Shown in pieces: positions 46,601-60,245 of a stretch of DNA of 64,000 nt (positions within the stretch are counted from its first letter, which is position 1; each line of letters opens with the position of its first letter). The notes below the pieces were generated by a model that was not told where the DNA came from, did not search any database, and saw nothing but the letters and a program-made list of their open reading frames with translations. The position numbers and the translations under genes were made by a program. This stretch comes from Henckelia pumila (Eukaryota > Streptophyta > Magnoliopsida > Lamiales > Gesneriaceae), in contig NC_133120.1 in assembly GCF_033568475.1 (NCBI RefSeq), positions 93,204,151-93,268,150 of the forward strand, read 5' to 3'.

Positions 46601-48884
46601 TCATATTTTGAGAAATCATTCTATTTCTTTTTGCACAATCAGCTACTAGGTGGAGAGATGGAAATACAGGTGTGCATGTTGATTATGACCAGCGGCCCGA
46701 TGTTTTTAGGTATGTCTCGAGATTTATTTGGGACAATGACATGTTTTCATTTTATATTTTCTATTTTCTTTCCATTCTCACCCATGTCATGATGAAGGTA
46801 TGGCTGATGTTAATCATATGATTAATATTATCGTTATTATTTGTAGTGGTAGTAAATTTTTTTCCCATTTCTATCATAATGTGCTGTTGCTGAAGTGTGT
46901 GTTTTTCTGGCCATCAGGGGAACCGTTCGATATGCAAGTGTTCATGCTCATTTAGGTAGAACTGGCAGCAGGAGAGATGATTTAGAATCTCTTGCGTATA
47001 CGCTCGTTTTCCTTTTGCGTGGGCGTTTGCCTTGGCAGGGATTTCAGGTATGTCTGTGAAATTACTGTGCCAATATTCTCCATGTGCAGCTATTTTTAAT
47101 TGTCAGTATATGCTTATTTTGTTTTTGCTTCCTACCCTTCTCCCTTTCGGCTCTTTTCTATTTCTGAAATGATTCTGCTTTTCCATAGGGTGAGAACAAA
47201 GGGTTTCTAGTTTGCAAGAAAAAGATGGCGACTTCACCCGAGGCGCTTTGCTGCTTCTGTCCACAACCATTTAAGTTGTTTGTGGATTATGTAGTAAATT
47301 TAAAGTTTGACGAGGAACCCAATTACGCCAAATGTATCTCCCTTTTTGACGGGATTGTGGGACCAAATCCAGAAATCAGACCAATCAACACTGAGGGTGC
47401 ACAGAAGGTGATCATGCCAAATTCTACTTGTGGAAAGAAGTTTTCCTGGCACAAAATTTAGCTGCGCGTCTAATTTTATATTTTGCACTTCAAGCTTATC
47501 GTTCAGGTTGGTCACAAGAGAGGACGACTGACTTTTGAAGATGAGGAAGATGAACAACCTAAAAAGAAAGTTCGCATGGGAATGCCTGCTACGCAGTGGA
47601 TTAGCATTTACAACGCCCGTAGGCCCATGAAGCAGAGGTAGTTATCACTGATTTCCTTGTTTTTCGTTTCCTATTAAATAAATTGACGAGCTTTCGAATA
47701 ATTGTCTAGTAAATGGCCATGTTCCATGCGATCTCCATACCAATTATTTTACCTTCTGCTTGTAAGATTTTTCCCTGTTTAATGGGAATTTTTGGATTTT
47801 GCTTGCACCTCAATAATTCTAATTCACTATTTCTTCTGTTTGTATTGCAGATATCATTATAATGTGATGGACTCAAGGCTTGCGCAGCACATCGAAAAGG
47901 GTACCGAAGATGGCCTGTTCATCAGTTGTGTGGCATCTTGTCTTAATCTGTGGGCTCTAATAATGGATGCCGGCACCGGCTTCAGTGCTCAAGTTTATGA
48001 ACTCTCGCCGTTTTTCCTCCACAAGGTACCTTATTCATGACGAGAATAAAGTATTACCTTCTGTCTTTTCTTTTGACATACAGAAGTTGCGAATTTCAAG
48101 CAAATTTTGGAATGCGTACAGGAATGGATATTGGAACAGTGGGAGAAAAATTTTTACATCACTGCAGTTGCTGGAGCTACAAATGGTAGTTCATTGGTAG
48201 TAATGTCTAAAGGTAAGCTTATCATCCTTTGTTAATTTCTGGTGGACGTCATAGATTTGTTTGACTGATTTTACTATGTCCAAGTCAGGAACTCAGTATT
48301 TACAACAATCTTACAAAGTTAGCGATTCATTTCCATTTAAATGGATAAACAAAAAGTGGAAGGAAGGTTTTTATGTCACATCCATGGCCACATCTGGAAA
48401 TAGATGGGCAGTCGTCATGTCTCGAGGTGCAGGATTTTCAGATCAGGTATTTGTTATTCACCATAATCACCTATTTTCAATTTATTAAATCATCAACGAC
48501 GTACAATCTAGGCTGACCGTGTAATTATTTGTGCAGGTGGTGGAGCTAGATTTTCTTTATCCAAGTGAGGGCATCCATCGCCGTTGGGACAATGGTTACC
48601 GCATAACTGCTACAGCAGCAACTTCTGACCAGGCTGCACTGGTTTTGAGCATGCCAAGAAGAAAACCCGTTGATGAAACACAAGAGACGCTTCGCACATC
48701 TGCTTTTCCCAGCACACATGTCAAGGTTCATTTCATCTGTCTCATAGAATTACATCTTTTTACTGTGGTCTTTTACTGCTCGATTCGTGGACACTAACAG
48801 ATCATTTTTGTTGGTTTATTACAGGAGAAATGGGCCAAAAACTTGTACATTGCATCCGTTTGCTATGGCCGTACAGTTTCGTAG
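43605..48884 (+). CDS. MUT9-like / casein-kinase-1-like protein kinase (MLK, PPK or AEL family)
   Basis: Sixteen GT-AG exons join in phase to 703 residues: 43605-43997, 45045-45176, 45259-45332, 45412-45481, 45589-45644, 45733-45804, 46465-46559, 46643-46709, 46918-47047, 47189-47407, 47507-47637, 47851-48025, 48122-48212, 48289-48446, 48537-48725, 48825-48884. A basic, Ala/Glu-rich N-terminal tail (TRTRRRR) leads to the kinase domain. It has the Gly-rich loop [10 protein letters not shown] (~146-155), Lys179 in [15 protein letters not shown] in place of HRD, and VDLGLATRW in place of DFG. The C-terminal half is the plant-specific region with W-x-x-x-x-Y/F-I/V-T repeats and the basic stretch PKKKVR. 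Arabidopsis members are nuclear; they phosphorylate histone H3 Thr3 and proteins such as PIF3, cryptochrome and ABA receptors. Length matches MLK1/MLK2. No defect seen. Confidence 0.95.
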
Positions 48885-50180
48885 ATAGCCTTCTCCCTGT
48901 TATGAAAGATGTTGCTGCCTTGGTTCAAAAACTGGAATTTATACTGGAAATAACCTGGATTCCTGCTCAAGCATCTGGGTTTTGTTATAAACTTAACGGT
49001 GCTGCGACCTGTCAGTAGTAGTGGTAGTCTAGTAGTTAGTAGTTCGTGCAAGGTAATTTACCGATGGCTCATTTGCATGCGAAACCGAAGATTGATTGTC
49101 TTCACTCGTTGCCATAAAATGTGTATAGTTCCCTTTACGATAAATTTTCTTTTAGTTGTACGAGTTAACACGGTATTATATTACCTATCGCAGACACAAG
49201 ATTGAACCTCTAATATTTATTTCATGTCTTAGTGCTTATTTCTTTACCTTTACCTTTATGCCAAATTTATTTATTAACGCGAGTTCATTGAACTCGATTT
49301 TTCCGGGTACGTCTATTTCTCCAAACATGACTCGTTTTAATTTTTTATTAGGAAGATGGAACCCAACAACCCATTTTCAGGGAATGGCAATATGATACCC
49401 AAATAATAAGTAATAACCATCTCCAAATTAAAAAATAAAAACCATTTTATAATCAACTATTAAATACCCGCCGTGATTGTGAGAAGCCATCTTGTGCCTC
49501 ACGGATGATTTGATTCTCTTTTATGCTTTATGGCTTTTCTTTTTTCTTTTTTTTTTTTAAAAAAAAATTTAAATGAGAAAGGTTAGATCAACTGAGAAGT
49601 TAACCTCGTAAGTCAAATCGGTTCAGCTTCAGGTTATACTATACTTGGAAGTGTTACTTCCTCTGTGTTTTGGTGCAAACTCAATTGATCATCTGATTCT
49701 AACATATCGGGAGTAATACTCTTGATATAATATAAACTTATCCATTGCAATCGGAATTGTGACCCTTCAACAGACTGTTGTGGGTACGTGTGTGGATTTT
49801 ATTTATTCGTCATTAAATTGGATTCTAGAAGGAAATTTTTCTTGAAGGAGGTTTTAGGCTTTTAGCAGAATTTTAAATTTTAAATTATTTTGTACGGTGG
49901 AATCACGTGGTGATAGGGCAAAGTTAAACTATAATGAATATTTTACTACCCTTCGTGATGAAGAAATTACGCTCAGATTCGAGCAAGTTCAAGCTCTAAC
50001 GTTCATGCTTTGTCTTATCAAAATATTTTTAAGAATCTTAAAAAGTTAGCATAAACTTTAACCACAACTGGTATCTTCTCGTACAACGTTGTTAGGGTGA
50101 AGGTGAAAACTTCACTAAAAAGTCATATGTCATCGTGTTACTGTTTTTCCATTTTTCAACATGATCCTCTGCTGTTTTCT
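48885..50180. other. 3' UTR of the kinase gene and intergenic sequence
   Basis: The first few hundred bases should be 3' UTR. No gene is visible further on. Confidence 0.5.
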
Positions 50181-50966
50181 AAGAACAGCACCTTGTACTG
50201 TTCACGCAAAACGCTACCGTTTTGCTAGCTGTCAATTTATTTTTCGTTTTTTGTTTTTGTTTTTGTTTTTTGTGTACGGACTAAAAGAGCATTGCATTTC
50301 ATTTTGATAATCACGTTACCTCCTTCATTTTGGCAATATAAAATTATTTTCTTTTCTTCTTGCTTATGCTATTTACATGTATTACAATTTTTGTATGTTA
50401 ATGTAAATAAAAAATTTATTTTGATATATAAACTATTAAAAAAATATATTTATTTATTATAATTTATAAGTTTTTAAAATATATTTTAAATGTATATATG
50501 ATTTCTGTAAGAGTGTGATTTTATTATTATATATATTAATATAAATACAGTAAAAAAGTATAATTTTATTATATTAAATATGTATAAATATACAAGCAGT
50601 AAGTCAACTATTTGTTATAATATAAAATTTAAATAAATTTAAATTTATTTTTTTATATTTTTTATTCATAAAATAAAATAATTTTAAAAAATAAAATGGT
50701 TATTTGAATTTATTACAAATATGAATTTGTCAATTATCAATAATTCGTATCAAAATGAATTTTATTTTGTTAATGTTTTGAGAATAATTGTTTTAAAAAA
50801 TAACTTTGAAGCTATTTTGTAAAGAAAAAAAAATGTAAACGAACCTCAAAAACAAAAGAAAAAAGTAAAGTTATTGAAAAAGGAAAGCACTTTCATTTTT
50901 TCAAAAAGAAATTAACCGCACGCAAAACGATGACGTTTTGTGTGAACAGCATGAGGTGCTGTTCTT
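50181..50966. mobile_element. 786-bp element with ~45-bp terminal inverted repeats
   Basis: Bases 50181-50225 (AAGAACAGCACC..., CTGTTCACGCAAAACG, ...CGTTTTGC) recur inverted at 50922-50966 with several mismatches. Each arm contains its own small hairpin, GCAAAACG pairing with CGTTTTGC over 3-4 bases. The ~700-bp interior is AT-rich and non-coding. No target duplication could be recognised, so the superfamily is open; long TIRs would fit a Mutator-like element. Confidence 0.6.
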
Positions 50967-51811
50967 TGAGACTCGTTCCGAATTTTTAATATACTAATTA
51001 TACAACTTAAAATAGGTAAGTATCAGTGTATCACTGCTTAAAATATTATTGTCTTATAATTTTACCATAATATATTATATTCAAATTTTAGAATAACTCT
51101 TTCAAAATTACAATTCAAATATATATGGAATGACCCCCTACTCCCTAGAAGGTTGTTTTTTTTTGAATCCACTCCCAAGAAGGTTATTTAACGTGTAGTA
51201 TATTCACATTTATGGCGAAAACGATTATATGTAGTCCAATATGATTTTTAAATCTATGTTTTTTAGTTGTAATGTTGCTCAATGCTAGCCTGAACTATTA
51301 AAAATCTTCAAAAAATAGTCGATAAATCCCTATGATTAATGATTAGACGGGAGAATCGAACCACGCATCTTATCCGATTCCTTTGTTTTCGATATTCCAT
51401 TGGTAATTTTCTTGTTGGTAAGTTTTGATGTATTGTATGCCATTGGAATCTTTGAAAAAAGTTGATCCAAAACCTCGAAAAACAATTGTTGGAAGGTTAT
51501 CTGAAACTATATATTATGAAATTTTATCATCCACACGAATAATGAAAGCATTGAATTCATATTTGTGATGTAGATATCTTATAGCAATTTTCGAAATATG
51601 GCTTTTAAATTTCATAATAGACGAAAACAAACAACTTGTCGACCGTGACTAATGAAACCCAGCCACATTTTCTTCTTGGCGTTGCCCCATTGGACATGCA
51701 ACTTGAGAACAAACCTTATTTTTGGAGAGAACACTATAAAAGTAAGTGTTTCCTCTTGTAGCAAAAATATAAGAGGGGAAAAACTTGGTAAGAAACCATG
51801 CAAATTCAAAT
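50967..51811. other. Region upstream of the ABCG transporter gene
   Basis: It should hold promoter and leader of the transporter gene, and possibly its missing N-terminal codons, but no such coding sequence is found. AACACTATAAAAGTAAG at about 51730-51746 contains a TATA-like box. A stop codon at 51770-51772 lies in the frame of the first homologous exon. Confidence 0.4.
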
Positions 51812-51862
51812 GAAGAAGCTCTGATTTGGGATAAGCTACAGAAGTTGCGGCCTACATTAGAA

Positions 51863-54800
51863 ATGCCCCGGAGAGCGAACCTAAAGTCTTTAATGCAAAC
51901 TGATGACAACTCAAGCAACATGGCTTACAAAGAGGTCGATGCAGCAAATCTCGACGCGAACGCTAGGCAAGAATTTATCAATAGGGCTATCAAGGTTCCC
52001 GAGGAAGACAACGAGAAGTTCTTGAAAAAGATTAGGCATCGAATGAATCAGTAACTTACTGCCACTCATCCTTGTTTACTCATTACGAAACGAAACGAAA
52101 CGCCTGAATACATGGTTTTTCTTTACATTTTCTCAGAGTAGGGATTAACCTTCCCACCATAGAAGTCAGGTTCAAGAACTTAACTGTCGAGGCTGATGGC
52201 TTCATAGGTGACAGAGCACTTCCGACGCTGCCAAACACGGTTTGTAACTCTGCAGAGACAGCTTTGAGTTGCTTTGGAATCAAGCTGAGTAAACGAACAA
52301 AGTTGACAATATTAAAAGATGCTTCTGGGATCATAAAACCATCAAGGTATATCTGTTTCAACTTCTATGGATCAATTCTCGCATGATATATTACATTTAA
52401 AATAAAAAAAGATGTCTCCTTTAGAAAACAAAACAAGCATAGACAGTAATTTTAATACAATCTCTTAAAACACATTTTCAGGGAAAAAAATATATATATA
52501 TCTGGAAGTGCTAGAAATGAAACCAAACATCCCCAGAATTTTCTGAATGTAAAAAGACATACGGTGACCAATTGTGATTTCCTCAATTATTATTCAGCTA
52601 ACGAGAGAACATCCTAACGCAGTAGAGGATGTTGCGCCACACATAGCAGCGACACTTTTAAATTGACTACTTACAAGATGTTAGAACTTATTTATGATAT
52701 ACAATTTGATTGAGTTATCTCCATTAACTATTCAACGCTCACGGGTCTAACTTATGCGTGTGTTTTTTTTTCTTTATGGGCTCATTCAAAGGATTACCCT
52801 TCTATTAGGACCACCATCCAGTGGAAAAACAACCCTTTTGTTAGCTTTGGCAGGCAGGTTAAGTCCCAACTTAAAGGTCGGTTGTTTTGAAGTTATCAAA
52901 ATTCAAGACTTTTAGGGGAATTCAATGAAAACTTTTAGATCCCTTGAGAAAAAAATAAATAAGAGATAAAAAATGAATCCCTTTCTTTTAACTATGTGGA
53001 ATAGGCAAGAGGAGAAATCACTTACAACGGGCATGGACTCAAAGAATTTGTCCCTCAGAAGACATCCACATACGTCAGTCAGAACGATGTTCATGTCGCA
53101 GAAATGACCGTAGCAGAGATACTAGATTTCTCTGCCAGGTGCCAAGGGGTTGGATCTCGATGTGGTATTTATTTCTTTTTTACAAGCTACACGGAATTAG
53201 TCAACTATCATGTAACTAAAATGCACCAAGTACCTCATTGTTTTAACTCTCCGAGTATCTTTAGAACTCTTGGAGGAGATTGCAAGAAGGGAAAAAGAAG
53301 AAGGTATTATCCCAGACACGAAGGTTGACCTTTTTATGAAGGTAGAACAAGATGATTCAATGCCTTAGACAATAAATGTCATTGTTGTCGTCATCACATG
53401 AGTTTGACATTTATCTTTTTAAACTTTGTGGTGTTGTTTAATAAGGCAACTGCACTAGAAGGAGCTGAGAGCAGTCTTCTTACTGACTACACGCTCAAGG
53501 TAAGATGAGAAACAGTAGGCAACTTAAAGTAATTTAAAAAAAAATGACTTCTTACCGTTAACATCAACGATAAAAGAAAATTCTAAATGTACAGATACTG
53601 GGACTTGAACAATGTCGGGACACCATTGTTGGGAACCAAATGAGACGTGGGATTTCAGGAGGTCAAAAAAAGCGTCTGACAACAGGTTTTTACAATGCCT
53701 GCCTAGATGAATTAACAATGTAAAGAACTGTAAATGATAAATGAATATGTAAAGAAAGAAGCAGAAAATCAGAACAAGAAAATAAAAAAGTTCTTGAAAC
53801 AACGATTAAGAATTATGCAGGTCTCACAGTGCTTGCTTCGCTGCAAACTATTATTTCCCAGTGAATATTCTTACCTTGATTGATGCAGGAGAGATGATTG
53901 TTGGACCATTCAAATCACTATTTATGGATGAAATAACAACAGGCCTAGACAGCTCAACAGCATTTCAGGTCATCAAATGTATGCAACAATTTGCGCACTT
54001 CACAGAGGCTACCATCTTGATGTCCCTCCTCCAACCAGCACAAGAAATATTTAACCTCTTCGACGACATAATCCTATTATCAGAAGGCCAGATCGCCTAT
54101 CATGGCCCAAGAAAAGACGTACTTGAGTTCTTTGAGAGCTGTGGGTTCAAGTGTCCAGAGAGAAAGGGGATTGCAGAATTCCTACAAGAGGTAATCACAA
54201 GGCAATTGGTTAAGTTACCATCTACAATATGCAAGGAAACACAATACTTAAGTGGTCCAACTTATATATCATAAATCAAACATTGAACGGAGGGTAATAA
54301 AGGTTTAATTTAGAATTCAGTAATCGAAGAAAAATATCGTAAAAAAATCTAAGTGATAATGCAGGTAACATCAAGAAAAGACCAGGAGCAATACTGGGCA
54401 GACAAAAGCAAGCCATACAGCTACTTTCCAGTCGGCAAATTTGCAAAAATGTTCAATGATTTTCACACAGGAGTGGAGCTTCAAGATGAACTTTCAGGCC
54501 CTTGCGACAAGAACAAAAGCCACAAAGCAGCCCTGGTTCGTAAAAAGTATTCAGTCAGTAAAAGTGTTCTTCTCAAAGCCAACTTTGACAAGGAATGGCT
54601 TTTGATAAAAAGAAACTCCTTCTTCTATATCTTCAAGACTGTCCAAATTGTATTTGTCGCGATAGTTACATCAACCGTGTTCTTGAGGAGCAAATTACAC
54701 ACTCGGAATGAAGAGGACGCTGCTGTGTATGTTGGCGCACTAGCGTTTTGCATGATCAATAATGCATTCAATGGTTATGTAGAAATCTCACTCACCATGG

Positions 54801-57800
54801 AAAGACTTCCAGTGTTCTATAAGCATAGGGACCTACTTCTTCATCCACCTTGGGTTTTCACTCTGCCAACCTTTCTGCTCCGAATACCAATATCCATGTT
54901 AGAGTCTGTTGTATGGACGATCATAACATACTATACCATCGGATTTGCCCCAGAAGCAAGCAGGTAACCAGAAATATATTTTCGCACGTTCTTTCTGAGA
55001 GATTAAATGAGAGTTTTCCACAGAACTGGGATTAACTATTTATATTTGATCTCAAATGGTAAAAGAGCTTCCGAAAGACACAAACTTCAAGTGAAGCACA
55101 TGTTGTTGAGACTATTTCACAGTTTAAAACATATAAAGAAACTCATGAATTTCACAATGTTGTAGAGAACAAAATCAGGTCAATTTGAACTTTATTAGCT
55201 TGATTGTTAGAATGGATAATCATATTATTGCATTTGGTAAGCAATTGATATAATAAGTTTATAAATGTGATATGATTCCAACCCTGATCTTCGAAGAACC
55301 TAATAAAGAATCGAACATAAGAATTGTGATGCAATTATTAGCAATTAGAGGGCTGCAAAAGTTGAGCTAAGTTAAAGATCACATATCAAGTATATTCTAA
55401 CTGATTTTGTTACATAGGCTTAGTATGTAGTTTATTTTCTTTTATATATTATAGTTGGGTGGCCAATTCGCCAAGATAAAAGAGTTTTCTTGAACTTGTT
55501 TTGAGGTTGTTAGGACTGGCATATCTCATATCGACTAACACGGTATCACCAGGTATCGCATCAAAACACCTCTGACTATCTGACACTGAGCAAGACATTA
55601 AAGACAAACCTTAAAGAAATATAAACTTTGTTGTCTTTATACCCTTAATTTGTTTAGTCACTTCTCGTGAAAGGATATAGACGATGACCAAGAAGTAAAT
55701 TATCATTTTCTCAGGTTTTTCAAGCAACTCCTGTGGGTATTTTTGATTCAACAAATGGCTTCAGGGTTGTTTAGGCTCATTGCAGGAGTATGCAGGACAA
55801 TGATAATCTCAAAAACTGGCGGATCTCTAGCTCTTCTATTCGTGTTTCTGTTTGGCGGCTTTATTCTTCCTAAAGGTTTGTTCGATCACTTTACAACGTG
55901 ATGAATTACGTATGTGAAAAGCTAGATTAAAATGCAGATAAATTCCAAACAAAAACCAAAAGCTTGTGTATATCACAATATTAATGTATGTTGAATTCTC
56001 TGTTGGGTTATCTTACATAAGATCTTACTTGAATCATAACACATGTTATAGCTTCTGATAAATTAATACATGTTCGTTGTCAAAGCTAATATCAAGTGCT
56101 TAATGTTGACCTATAAGTGGATGCAAAAGTTGATAGGCTGCTCCGTGCTCGTTAGGAAGTATAACTCTTTGGCTGCTGTCTTATAAAATTGCAAGGATCT
56201 ATATCTTTAATTTGGAGGCTAAAGCCTAATTAACGGTAAGAGGACAAGACACAACTAAGACTTGCAAATGCTTTGTCGGACATGAAGTTAAAAATTTGGA
56301 TTTGGACTACTGACAGGCAACACATAAAACTAGCAGTATAACACCTACTGACAGGCAACACATAAAACTAGCAGTATAACACCAAATCCAAGCTGATCAC
56401 TCACTTGTTATTTACCTTCACACATAAGTTTCTTCTGCTTTTCTTTTTTCTTTTTATCACTGAGTTACGTTTTGGATACACATAAATAAACATCGACTGC
56501 AGATAATATTCCAATCTGGTGGAGGTGGGGTTATTGGATGTCTCCCTTGAGCTATGGATATAATGCAGTCACCGTGAATGAGATGTTTGCTTCAAGATGG
56601 ATGAGCAAATTGGTATGAACGATGGTTACATTCCATTTTTTTTTATGATTGTATCATATCATATAATGTCAAGCATAAATCGATAACGCGAAGCATGTAT
56701 ATTTTTTTAACTATTTGGTCTCATTTACAGGCCTCAGACAATGCTACAAGATTAGGAGTGGCAGTGCTAAATAATTTTGACATATTCCCCGAAGAAAAAT
56801 GGTATTGGATTGGCATAGCAGCCCTCTTGGGGTTCACGGTTCTCTTCAATGTATTATTCACTTACGCTCTCATGCACCTCAACCGTAAGTTTTACAACTC
56901 CAATTGTCATAAGTGTTCCTAGAATTCACGTCGCTATGACACCTAATGTCGCTCAGTATGACAGCCTTCCAAAATCAACAAGCTACAGTTTCCAAAGACC
57001 GGCCATTGACGATGGGAATGTACCAGGAAAATTACAAAACGCTAAAACTTGGACTTACAGAAATGAAAAAAGATTCATTCCCCCTACCTTCATCAGCTTT
57101 GAATAGAAATGATACAGGTATCAAATATTCAAAGGCTTCAGATATAGAATCGATTATTTGTCAAAAGTTTGATGCTCACTCAGATTTTTCAGATTTTTTT
57201 CACAAAGATATATCAATGCAAGGGATGAGCAACCAATCCAATGTCAATGGAAAAAATGAAAATGAAAATGAAAATATAAGCCTTGGTGACACAAGATGGA
57301 ATGCAGCTCAGAGAGGAATGGTTCTCTCCTTTACACCTTTATCCATGTCCTTTGACAATGTAAACTACTTCGTGGAGATTCCCCCGGTAAGAACAAACAT
57401 CTTTTCATTTGTTCGTGTATCGGCAAGTAAAGTATAGGGTCTGATACATCAAGCTTATCCATTTTCCACAGGAAATGAAAGAAAAAGGGGCAACTGGAGA
57501 GAAACTCCAATTACTTTGTGGATTAACTGGTGCATTTAGGCCAGGAGTTTTGACTGCATTAATGGGAGTAAGTGGAGCTGGAAAAACTACGTTAATGGAT
57601 GTTCTAGCAGGAAGAAAAACACGGGGTTATATCGAAGGTGACATTAAAATATCTGGTTTCCCCCAAAAACCAGAAACTTTTGCCAGAATTTCAGGATACT
57701 GCGAGCAAAATGACATCCACTCACCTCAAGTGACAGTGCTTGAATCTTTGATCTTTTCAGCTTCTCTTCGGCTCCCTAAAGAAGTTAGCAAAGAAGAAAA

Positions 57801-59930
57801 AATGGCAAGAACTTTTCTTCTGTAAAACATAAATTTATTTAATTACTAAATCAAATACTAAGTGAAAAAATGTTGGCAGATCTTTGTAGCTGAAGTGATG
57901 CACCTGGTTGAACTGGATAATCTCGGGGAGGCCATGGTAGGAATTCAAGGAATTTCCGGATTGTCAACTGAACAAAGAAAGCGATTGACCATAGCGGTTG
58001 AACTTGTGGCCAATCCTTCCATCATATTCATGGATGAACCAACCACTGGTTTAGATGCACGAGCTGCAGCTATCATAATGAGAACTGTGAGAAACACGGT
58101 AGACACAGGAAGAACAGTTGTTTGTACAATACATCAACCTGCCATTGAGATCTTCGAAGCCTTTGACGAGGTAAAAATACAAATCATACAGCTTCCTCAA
58201 ATGTCAGAGCAAATCTTCTATTTCTACCTCATTGTTACTCTAAAAAAAATTGCGTCATTATGCATCAGCTACTTCTACTGAAAAAAGGCGGCAAGATGAC
58301 ATATGCAGGACCATTAGGGCAAAACTCACAAAAAGTCATCGACTATTTCGAGGTACAACATACTCCAGAAATGTTTAATGCACTCATTAGGATAAGCAAA
58401 TCAAACCTTCTATACAATCACAGGCAATTCCTGGAGTTCCGAAAATTGATGACAAATGTAATCCAGCCACTTGGATGCTCGATGTCAGCTCAGTTGCAAC
58501 AGAACTCCGACTTGGTATTGATTTTGGCGAGCACTACAAAACAACAGCGTTGTACTCGTAAGTAAAGATAAACCTCCCGGGAGCTTTCCCCGTTCAAATT
58601 TTTACCCATTCTGATACATACTCGTCTTGTTTCCCAGGCAAAACAAGGCTCTAGTGAAACAGTTGAGCATTCCAAATCCCAGGGCCAAAGACTTGCACTT
58701 CCCTACCCAGTACCCTTTGTCCACATGGAACCAATTTCAAACCTGCTTATGGAAGCAAAAATGGTCTTATTGGAGAAACCCTGATTATAATCTTTCGAGA
58801 TACTTCTTTACTTTGATTACTGCACTGATGTTTGGAACAATATTCTGGAGTGTAGGCGCTAAAAGGTATATATCTAGTTCAACAAATGTCTTCAAGAAAA
58901 TACGGTAACAGAACTTGGCAGCCATATCTTAATTTTTGGTTTCTAATTTCATATTCTAGGGAAACTGACAGCGATATCATAACGGTTACTGGAGCCATGT
59001 ACGTTTCGGTTCTTTTCATCGGAATCAATAACTGCGGTACCGTGCAGCCAGTAATAGCTACTGAGAGACCAGTGTTCTACAGGGAGAGAGCCGCGGGAAT
59101 GTACTCAGCATTACCATATGCAATGGCACAGGTTATTTATTACCAGATCAGTGTTCGGGTTTATAATCAAGTCAGAATTTTCTGCTGAGGATGGGTCAAA
59201 CTTCAAATCATTATTTCGGGAGGCAGCAGAAAGTTAAACTTGAAATCCCATCATGTGGGACAAGTTTATAACCAAAGTTAAGCTGTTAAATCTTTACTAA
59301 CATTTTCGGTTACATGCAGGTCGTGACAGAAATACCTTACGTATTTGTCCAAACTTTTTATTACACACTTTTGGTGTACACTATGATGAGCTTCGAATGG
59401 AAAGCTGTTAAGTTCTTCTGGTTTTTCTTCGTGACCTTCTTCTCACTTCTCTACTACACATATTACGGAATGATGACGGTAGCTATCACACCTAACCTAC
59501 AAGTGGCAGCAGTCTTTGCAACTTCCTTCTATTATCTTTTCAACTTGTTCTCCGGTTTCTTCATCCCCATGCCAGTAAGTTAACTTCATCGACATGCATT
59601 GATTTCTACTAATGGTATTCATAAAGTTCTAACCTTTTCCACCTTGAAAAATCACAGAGGATACCCAAGTGGTGGATTTGGTATTACTGGATCTGCCCAA
59701 TGGCTTGGACAGTGTACGGATTGATTGTATCCCAGTATGGTGATGTGGAGGACACCATAGGCGTGTTGGGGGTGCCTATCAAACCAATGGTGAAAACGTA
59801 CATCGAAAACCATTTTGGGTACAATCTAGACTTCATGGGAGTAGTTGCATTAATTTTGGTCGGTTTCACTTTTTTCTTTGCCTTCATGTATGCGTATTGC
59901 ATCAAGACATTCAATTTCCAAAAAAGGTAG
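51863..59930 (+). CDS. Full-size ABCG (PDR) transporter, ABCG29/35/36-like, short N terminus
   Basis: Twenty-one exons join in phase: 51863-52050, 52137-52346, 52792-52876, 53005-53164, 53265-53341, 53446-53499, 53595-53685, 53889-54190, 54365-54963, 55715-55875, 56503-56612, 56731-56884, 56965-57386, 57472-57804, 57880-58170, 58269-58352, 58424-58557, 58638-58865, 58960-59131, 59320-59574, 59658-59930. From ATG 51863 they give 1460 residues. NBD1 has Walker [10 protein letters not shown] (~139-147), signature ISGGQ (~278) and Walker B LFMDE (~299). NBD2 has GVSGAGKTT (~903-911), signature LSTEQ (~1010) and IIFMDE. Two membrane domains follow the NBDs, the reverse ABC-TM order of PDR pumps, ending NFQKR. 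Such pumps export defence compounds or hormone precursors at the plasma membrane. Homology begins at 51812 (EEAL), before the first in-frame ATG, and the ~50 residues normally preceding it are absent. One intron is GC-AG. Confidence 0.88.
56307..56382 (+). repeat. Perfect 38-bp tandem duplication in an ABCG intron
   Basis: Two identical 38-bp units (56307-56344 and 56345-56382), each starting CTACTGACAGGCAACACATA, lie head to tail in the intron between 55875 and 56503. The identity implies a very recent duplication. Confidence 0.9.
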
Positions 59931-60245
59931 ATAGAATAATCATGACGGGGGGAAAGGATCTGTAATATGGTTTCGCAAGCACTTATATATATTTCTGTGA
60001 TTGTGTGAAAACTATTAAAAGGTTTCAGAGTTCATCAACATTGCAATGCGTGAGCTACCTATTTGAAGCTTTGATCCAACAAAAGTTTTTCCCGAAGCAT
60101 GTTGCTAAGCTAGTAAGCTACCAACTAATCAAGAGTTTTCACCGGTAACATACACACTCAAATCCGACCAAAATATAGCAATTGTTTAAACAATCTGACA
60201 GACAAATCGAAGCAAAATAAATAATTATCAAGCACGAAATACCTC
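59931..60245. other. 3' UTR and flank of the ABCG gene
   Basis: No gene is visible. The end of the ABCG transcript should lie here. Confidence 0.4.

Noticed and set aside
57240-57300. Asn/Glu-rich repeat ([12 protein letters not shown]) in the ABCG linker as a separate feature
   Set aside because: It is a short low-complexity stretch in the variable linker between the two halves of the transporter, where length variation is normal.
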